9,874 bases of DNA from DASVFB01 sp045806505 (GTDB lineage: Bacteria; Actinomycetota; Thermoleophilia; Gaiellales; Gaiellaceae), in the NCBI GenBank assembly GCA_045806505.1, contig JBJMJE010000038.1:1-9874 (forward strand). The letters are read 5' to 3'. This document shows, one piece after another, positions 5,820 through 9,874 of the stretch. Made by a program: the position numbers and the translations under genes. Below the pieces are notes generated by a model. The model did no database searches and was not told where the DNA came from. It saw nothing but the letters and a program-made list of their open reading frames with translations. Position 1 is the stretch's first letter. Every line of letters starts with the position of its first letter.

Positions 5820-6132
5820 CCGCCGTCCACTCCGCCCATGCGATCCCGGGCTTCCGGACTCGCACCGTCACCGATTCGACCTCGAACCGAGACGCGATGT
5901 CGTCGGCCGCGGCTGCCGCAAGCGACTCGATGAGCTTGTAGTTCCTCGCGCCGGAGACCTCGCGCACGGCATCGCGAATCGACCGGTAGTCGAGCGTCGC
6001 CTCGAGCTCGTCCTCGTGCGGCTCCGGCACCTCAAGCGTCACGTCGAAGAAGAACGGCTGGCCGCGCTGCCGCTCCTCGTCGCCGGCGCCGTGGTGCCCG
6101 AACACCTCCATCCCGTGGACCTCGACGATCAC
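5791..6132 (-). CDS. folB: Dihydroneopterin aldolase
   Basis: FolB converts 7,8-dihydroneopterin to 6-hydroxymethyl-dihydropterin and glycolaldehyde in folate synthesis. The 113-residue protein has the usual length. It shows VHGMEVFGHHGAGDEERQRG, where Glu20 matches the substrate-anchoring Glu, then LDYRSI with Tyr49, NYKLIESLAAAAADDI (64-79), and VRVRKPGIAWA with the catalytic-type Lys94. The start is GTG at 6132, sharing GTGA with the folP stop, so the two are probably translated together. The last 29 bases overlap the convergent protease gene. FolB and FolK, normally consecutive, are separated here by that protease gene. Confidence 0.94.
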   Translation of the reverse strand: MIVEVHGMEVFGHHGAGDEERQRGQPFFFDVTLEVPEPHEDELEATLDYRSIRDAVREVSGARNYKLIESLAAAAADDIASRFEVESVTVRVRKPGIAWAEWTAATASRERRS

Positions 6133-6938
6133 GCGAATGCGGTCGCGACCGTCAGCGCCTCGACGTGTTCCCTCACCTCGTGCACGCGGAGAACCGTCGC
6201 GCCGTGTTCGTATGCGATAACGGCCGCCGCCAATGACGCGGAGAGGGGCCCCGTGCGAGCGGCGGCATCGCCGAGCAGCCGGCCGAGCGAGCTCTTTCGC
6301 GAGAAGCCGATGACGACCGGACGCCCCAGTCCGAGAAGTACGTCGAGTCGCGTGACGAGCTCGAGGTTCTGCTCGACCGTCTTCCCGAAGCCGATCCCGG
6401 GATCGAGGCAGATCATCCGCTCGTCGATCCCGGCGTCGACGGCGAAGCGCAGCCGGTGTTCGAGGAACGCCGCGACATCGGACGCGACGTCGTCATACGT
6501 CGGATTCGCCTGCATCGTCCGAGGCTCACCCTGCATGTGCATCAGGCAGAGGTAACAGCCGGCGTCCGCGACGACGCCCGCAAGCTCCGAATCGCCGCGA
6601 AGCGCCGTGACGTCGTTGACGAGCTCCGCGCCAAGCTCGAGAGCGCGCCGCGCGACCTCGGCCTTCGCCGTGTCGATCGAGACGGGAACGCCCGCGAGCC
6701 GCTCGAGAACGGGAACGACACGCCGCAGTTCCTCGTCGAGAGAAACGCCCTCGGAACCCGGCCGCGTCGACTCGCCGCCGACGTCGACGATCGCAGCCCC
6801 TTCGTCCACCATGCGCCGAGCAGAAGCGGCCGCCTCGTCCGGATCGAAGTTGACCCCACCGTCCGAAAAGGAATCGGGAGTCACGTTGACGACGCCCATC
6901 ACAGAGGGGCGCGGGAACCGGTCGTCGATCGGGATCAC
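6129..6938 (-). CDS. folP: Dihydropteroate synthase
   Basis: FolP condenses hydroxymethyl-dihydropterin pyrophosphate with p-aminobenzoate to form dihydropteroate; it is the sulfonamide target. The 269-residue TIM barrel has both pterin-binding signatures, MGVVNVTPDSFSDGG (14-28) and AAIVDVGGESTRPGS (48-62). It also has SIDTAKAEVA (88-95 region), LVNDVTAL (107-113), LMHMQGEP (132-139), DPGIGFGK (179-186), GFSRKSSLG with Lys215, and RVHEV (251-255). All are expected family positions. GTG at 6938 is chosen because it shares GTGA with the stop of the upstream membrane-protein gene and leaves the usual short tail before the first motif; an ATG 13 codons later would cut into MGVVNVTPDSF. The same GTGA arrangement joins it to folB. 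Confidence 0.95.
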   Translation of the reverse strand: MIPIDDRFPRPSVMGVVNVTPDSFSDGGVNFDPDEAAASARRMVDEGAAIVDVGGESTRPGSEGVSLDEELRRVVPVLERLAGVPVSIDTAKAEVARRALELGAELVNDVTALRGDSELAGVVADAGCYLCLMHMQGEPRTMQANPTYDDVASDVAAFLEHRLRFAVDAGIDERMICLDPGIGFGKTVEQNLELVTRLDVLLGLGRPVVIGFSRKSSLGRLLGDAAARTGPLSASLAAAVIAYEHGATVLRVHEVREHVEALTVATAFA

Positions 6939-8035
6939 TGGTAGATGGCCACCGGCAGGACGACGACGATCGGCGCGCGGAACGTCACGGAGTCGCGCAC
7001 GCGGCGGAGGACGTCCTTCCGTTTCACCCCGAGGTTCGACAAGAGCGAGTCGGGCGCCTTCTGCAGCGCAGGCGCGAACGTCGTCAGCGTCTGGAGGTCG
7101 CTGTACGTGCAGGGAACCGCGCTCCGGTTCGCTGGGCTGGGGCACGACGTGCTGCCGGCGATCCGGTTGTCGACGTAGGTCACCTTGCCCACGACGGTGA
7201 GGTTGCTCGCAAGAAGACGTGCGTTGTCCAGCAGCGCCGAGTACCTGGCCGGGATGAAGAATGTCACGGGATTCGTCGCCTGGCGGTCCACCGTTAGCGT
7301 CGGGAGGACGAACGGGAGAACAGGATCCGAGGGCAGGAGCTTCAGGTACCGCTTCAGACCCTTCTGCCCCCGCTCGGACACGGGTGCGTAGAGCGGCTGT
7401 CGCGGCTCCTGGATGTCGCCGCCGAGATAAGAGGCTGCGTAGCGGGCTCGCGGAGTCACCGCCGCATACGGCGCGAGGAACAGATGCGCATTCGAGATTC
7501 GAACGAAGTCCCCCTCGTGGACGTCGTGCAAGGACTTTCTGATTCTGTCGCCGCCGTCGGGACTCGGCAGGCGCGCGTCGATGTTGTGAAGCCAAGCCGA
7601 CTTGTGCCCGGCGATGTCCTCCTGCCCGGCGCGCAGCTTGATCAGCATCGTGAAGAATCGGTCCGTCGCCGCCGGCGTAACGACCGACTCGATCGACGTC
7701 TGGCTCTGCGCGCTGCCGCTCACATCCGCGAGTAGCCCGCCCTTGAGCGATGCGCTCTCGCTCTCGGACTCGGAGACCGTGCGCTTCTCGCTCGCGGTAA
7801 GCCCGCCTTCGATCTGTCCCAGATATGCGAGCACACGGCCGCTGTCGAGGTAGAGGTACTCGGCCGGAGGCGTATCAGGCGGCAGGAGCTTCGTTCTCAC
7901 AACCTGGTGGTCGAACAGAAAACGACCGGCGATCAAGCCGACCACGACGGTCGCGCCGACCGCCACGATCCCCGCGGCATGCCCGCGGACAAACCTCCAG
8001 ACCCTCCCGACGGCTCCCTTGAGTCGCACCGACAC
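6935..8035 (-). CDS. Membrane-anchored protein, possibly DUF6414-like, coupled to folP
   Basis: This 366-residue protein is not one I firmly recognise. It starts with a basic stretch (five Arg/Lys in residues 4-17) and a single membrane segment (about 20-41), so the bulk probably faces outside. Next come PPAEYLYLDSGRVLAYLGQI (56-75) and EGGLTASEK, a Ser/Glu repeat (SESESESAS, 88-96), then KGGLLADVSGSAQSQTSIES and TDRFFTMLIKL. The YLYLD..RV.AYL.Q..GG opening, the Ser-rich linker and the hydrophobic end (VVVLPVAIYQ) recall DUF6414 proteins, but this is from memory and weak. Cys298 and Cys309 could form a disulfide if exported. The start GTG at 8035 gives the basic-plus-membrane N-terminus; GTG two codons on is an alternative. 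Its stop shares GTGA with folP, so it belongs to the folate operon. The gene looks slightly less GC-rich than its neighbours, which I did not compute. Confidence 0.82.
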   Translation of the reverse strand: MSVRLKGAVGRVWRFVRGHAAGIVAVGATVVVGLIAGRFLFDHQVVRTKLLPPDTPPAEYLYLDSGRVLAYLGQIEGGLTASEKRTVSESESESASLKGGLLADVSGSAQSQTSIESVVTPAATDRFFTMLIKLRAGQEDIAGHKSAWLHNIDARLPSPDGGDRIRKSLHDVHEGDFVRISNAHLFLAPYAAVTPRARYAASYLGGDIQEPRQPLYAPVSERGQKGLKRYLKLLPSDPVLPFVLPTLTVDRQATNPVTFFIPARYSALLDNARLLASNLTVVGKVTYVDNRIAGSTSCPSPANRSAVPCTYSDLQTLTTFAPALQKAPDSLLSNLGVKRKDVLRRVRDSVTFRAPIVVVLPVAIYQ

Positions 8036-8044
8036 CGCAGCGGG

Positions 8045-8073
8045 AGTGTTGCGCCTCGTGCGGCGCAGTGCAA
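8045..8073 (-). promoter_or_regulatory. Candidate promoter with an inverted repeat in its spacer, upstream of the membrane-protein gene
   Basis: On the minus strand TTGCAC (8068-8073) and AACACT (8045-8050) are 17 bases apart, a weak -35/-10 pair. AACACT ends 9 bases before the GTG at 8035. Within the spacer are TGCGCC and GGCGCA (8050-8055 and 8062-8067 on the plus strand), a perfect 6-base inverted repeat with a 6-base loop; GTTGC (8048-8052) and GCAAC (8070-8074) form a second pair. This could be an operator or an RNA hairpin. It would drive the membrane protein, folP and folB. Confidence 0.3.
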
Positions 8074-8142
8074 CGGTGCGGGAGCGCTAAGGCGCGGGTC
8101 GTATGCGCCGGTACTGGGCCGCGTCCGCGCCAGCAGGCGGCG

Positions 8143-8157
8143 CGCGAGATCTTCGCG
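8143..8157 (-). terminator. Weak hairpin 10 bases after the ftsH stop
   Basis: CGCGA and TCGCG form a 5-base stem around a 5-base loop, with further G-C pairs possible outside a mismatch. It sits just downstream of the ftsH stop codon on the minus strand, where a terminator would be expected. There is no run of T after it, so it does not fit a classical intrinsic terminator. The remaining gap to 8035 holds only the candidate promoter described separately. Confidence 0.25.
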
Positions 8158-8167
8158 GGCGCCTCTG

Positions 8168-9874
8168 CTAACCGGTCGGTTCGGGAGGCGGCGGCGGCTG
8201 GAGCGCGCGCCCGGGCTGCGGGAACGGCCGCGGCTTCGGCTGCGGGAGGCGCTTGCGCTCCTCCGGCTTGGCGGGCTCCGGCTCCGGAACCTCGTCCGGG
8301 AAGACCGACTCCTCGCTCTCGCCGGCGGTCAGCCGCTCGAACTGGTCCTTGTCGATCGTCTCGCGCTCGATGAGGATCGCCGAGATCCGGTGCAGCTCCT
8401 CCATGTGCTCTTGCAGCACGCGTGTCGCGCGGTCGTGCGCCTCCTCGATGACGCGGCGGATCTCCTCGTCGATCTCGCGCGCGACCTCGTCCGAATAGTC
8501 GGGCTCGTGGCCCATCTCGCGGCCGAGGAAAGGCTGGTCGTTGTTGCGGCCGAGGACGCGCGGGCCGAGCTTCTCGCTCATGCCGTACCGCATGATCATC
8601 TGCTTCGCGGTGTGCGTGACCTTCTCCAGGTCGTTTGCGGCGCCGGTCGTGATCTCGTGGAAGACGAGCTCCTCCGCAGCGCGGCCGCCGAGCGTCATCG
8701 CCAGGTCGTCCATCAGCGCGCTCCGCGACATCAGGTACTTGTCCTCCGTCGGCAGGGAGATCGTGAGGCCGAGCGCCTGCCCGCGGGAGACGATCGTGAT
8801 CTTGTGCACCGGGTTCGTGTTCTCGAGGTAATTCCCGACGAGCGCGTGGCCCATCTCGTGGTACGCCGTGATCTTCCGCTCCGCCTCCGAGAGCAGGCGC
8901 GCCTTCTTCTCGGGCCCCGCGAGGACGCGCATGATCCCTTCCTCGAGCTCGTCCTGCTGGATCGTCTTCTTGCCGCGCCGCGCCGCGAGCAGCGCGGCCT
9001 CGTTGACGAGGTTCGCGAGGTCGGCGCCCGTGAAGCCCGGCGTGCCGGCCGCGAGCGCGTCGAGGTCGATCTCCGCCGCCAGCGGCTTGCCCTTTGCGTG
9101 CACCTCGAGGATCTTGCGGCGACCCGTGCGGTCGGGCCGGTCGACGACGATCTGCCGGTCGAAGCGGCCGGGGCGCAGGAGCGCCGGGTCGAGGATGTCG
9201 GGCCGGTTGGTGGCGGCGATGAGGATGATGTTGTCCTTCATCTCGAAGCCGTCCATCTCGACGAGCAGCTGGTTGAGCGTCTGCTCGCGCTCGTCGTGCC
9301 CGCCGCCCAGTCCGGCGCCGCGGTGGCGGCCGACGGCGTCGATCTCGTCCATGAAGATGATGCAAGGCGAGTTCTGCTTGGCCTGCTCGAAGAGGTCACG
9401 CACGCGCGAGGCGCCCACGCCGACGAACATCTCGACGAAGTCCGAGCCCGAGATCGAGAAGAACGGCACGCCCGCCTCGCCGGCGACGGCACGGGCGAGC
9501 AGGGTCTTGCCGGTGCCCGGCGGGCCGTAGAGCAGCACGCCCTTGGGGATCCGCGCGCCGAGCGCCTGGAACTTCTTCGGGTTCTCGAGGAACTCCTTGA
9601 TCTCGTGGAGCTCCTCCACCGCCTCGTCGACCCCGGCGACGTCGCGGAAGGTGATCTTGGGCGAGTCGACTGAAAGCCGCTTGGCCCGCGACTTGCCGAA
9701 CGACATCACCTTCGATCCGCCGCCTTGGACCTGATTCATCAGGAAGATCCAGAACCCGATGAAGATCAGGAACGGCAGGACGTAGGTCAGCAGGGAGAGC
9801 CAGGCGTTGGACTTCGTCCCCTCGACGTCGAAGTTGACGTTGGCGGCGGTGAGCTTGTTGACCAGCTCGTTGCC
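8168..9874 (-). CDS. ftsH: ATP-dependent zinc metalloprotease FtsH, C-terminal part
   Basis: The frame is open to the right edge; 568 residues are visible and the N-terminus is missing. The first 45 visible residues hold the end of the periplasmic-type loop and the second membrane segment (SLLTYVLPFLIFIGFWIFLM). Counting from the Met encoded at 9737-9739, the AAA module has Walker A GPPGTGKT (72-79), Walker B CIIFMDEIDAVG (126-137) and the second region of homology, ATNRPDILDPALLRPGRFDR (176-195). The zinc peptidase has HEMGH (294-298) and a third ligand Asp370 in GAANDLEKVT. All active residues are present. The last 40 or so residues form a Pro-rich tail (such as RALQPPPPPEPTG). FtsH is a hexameric inner-membrane protease degrading membrane and regulatory proteins; here it precedes the folate genes, as in many actinobacteria. 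Confidence 0.97.
   Translation of the reverse strand, partial: GNELVNKLTAANVNFDVEGTKSNAWLSLLTYVLPFLIFIGFWIFLMNQVQGGGSKVMSFGKSRAKRLSVDSPKITFRDVAGVDEAVEELHEIKEFLENPKKFQALGARIPKGVLLYGPPGTGKTLLARAVAGEAGVPFFSISGSDFVEMFVGVGASRVRDLFEQAKQNSPCIIFMDEIDAVGRHRGAGLGGGHDEREQTLNQLLVEMDGFEMKDNIILIAATNRPDILDPALLRPGRFDRQIVVDRPDRTGRRKILEVHAKGKPLAAEIDLDALAAGTPGFTGADLANLVNEAALLAARRGKKTIQQDELEEGIMRVLAGPEKKARLLSEAERKITAYHEMGHALVGNYLENTNPVHKITIVSRGQALGLTISLPTEDKYLMSRSALMDDLAMTLGGRAAEELVFHEITTGAANDLEKVTHTAKQMIMRYGMSEKLGPRVLGRNNDQPFLGREMGHEPDYSDEVAREIDEEIRRVIEEAHDRATRVLQEHMEELHRISAILIERETIDKDQFERLTAGESEESVFPDEVPEPEPAKPEERKRLPQPKPRPFPQPGRALQPPPPPEPTG

Noticed and set aside
4574..5941. 455-codon open frame within the protease gene
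   Set aside because: It is Arg/Asp/Gly-rich out-of-frame translation; the true frame has a signal peptide and a complete catalytic triad.
7750..7778. Short direct repeat encoding SESESESAS as a mobile or CRISPR-like repeat
   Set aside because: It is a few alternating Ser/Glu codons within a reading frame, with no larger repeat unit or spacers.
7875..9365. 496-codon open frame on the minus strand overlapping ftsH and the membrane-protein gene
   Set aside because: It is an out-of-frame reading of ftsH, dominated by Arg, Ala, Pro and Gly, and crosses an intergenic gap.
7907..9673. 588-codon open frame on the plus strand, antisense to ftsH
   Set aside because: It is Arg/Leu/Val/Asp-rich low-complexity translation opposite a certain ftsH gene. 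Long antisense frames are expected in GC-rich DNA, and it has no domain or start signal.

Overview
The window is high-GC throughout, with strongly G/C-biased third codon positions, GTG and TTG starts, few Shine-Dalgarno sites and hardly any spacer DNA. The gene content is core housekeeping: clpC, greA, dusB, a UPF0301 gene, coaX, folK, folB, folP and ftsH. Together with a protein resembling the actinobacterial DUF2469 family, this suggests an actinobacterium, possibly a deep-branching soil or aquatic lineage such as Thermoleophilia. The lineage is inferred from gene order and composition only; no search was run. I see no RNA genes, CRISPR arrays, insertion sequences or att sites, and no gap between genes exceeds about 132 bases.

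Layout, left to right. At 1-263 (minus) lies the start of a ClpC ATPase, cut by the window edge. At 286-759 (minus) is greA, with a clear promoter and ribosome binding site. A 111-base divergent region then faces dusB (871-1929, plus), which overlaps a UPF0301/YqgE gene (1926-2468, plus) by 4 bases. That gene meets coaX (2465-3217, minus) tail to tail, the two sharing a CTAG. A small possible zinc-binding protein (3267-3503, plus) runs toward a DUF2469-like gene (3508-3873, minus), which overlaps folK (3857-4306, minus). A secreted subtilisin-type protease gene (4305-5819, plus) fills exactly the space between folK and folB and overlaps both. folB (5791-6132), folP (6129-6938) and an unusual membrane-anchored protein (6935-8035) form one minus-strand unit joined by two GTGA overlaps. 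After a 132-base gap comes the 3' part of ftsH (8168-9874, minus), which runs off the right edge.

How the genes relate. FolP, FolB and FolK act in tetrahydrofolate synthesis: FolB and FolK make the activated pterin that FolP joins to p-aminobenzoate. CoaX starts coenzyme A synthesis, DusB modifies tRNA, GreA rescues stalled RNA polymerase, and ClpC and FtsH are ATP-dependent proteolysis components. This resembles the ftsH-fol-coaX-dusB-greA-clpC housekeeping block I associate with actinobacteria.

The unusual parts are three. A protease gene is wedged between folB and folK. A membrane protein with a possible DUF6414-like core is translationally coupled to folP. Several genes have a -10-like hexamer placed for leaderless transcription. 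I found no convincing new multi-gene system; the folP-coupled membrane protein is the best lead.
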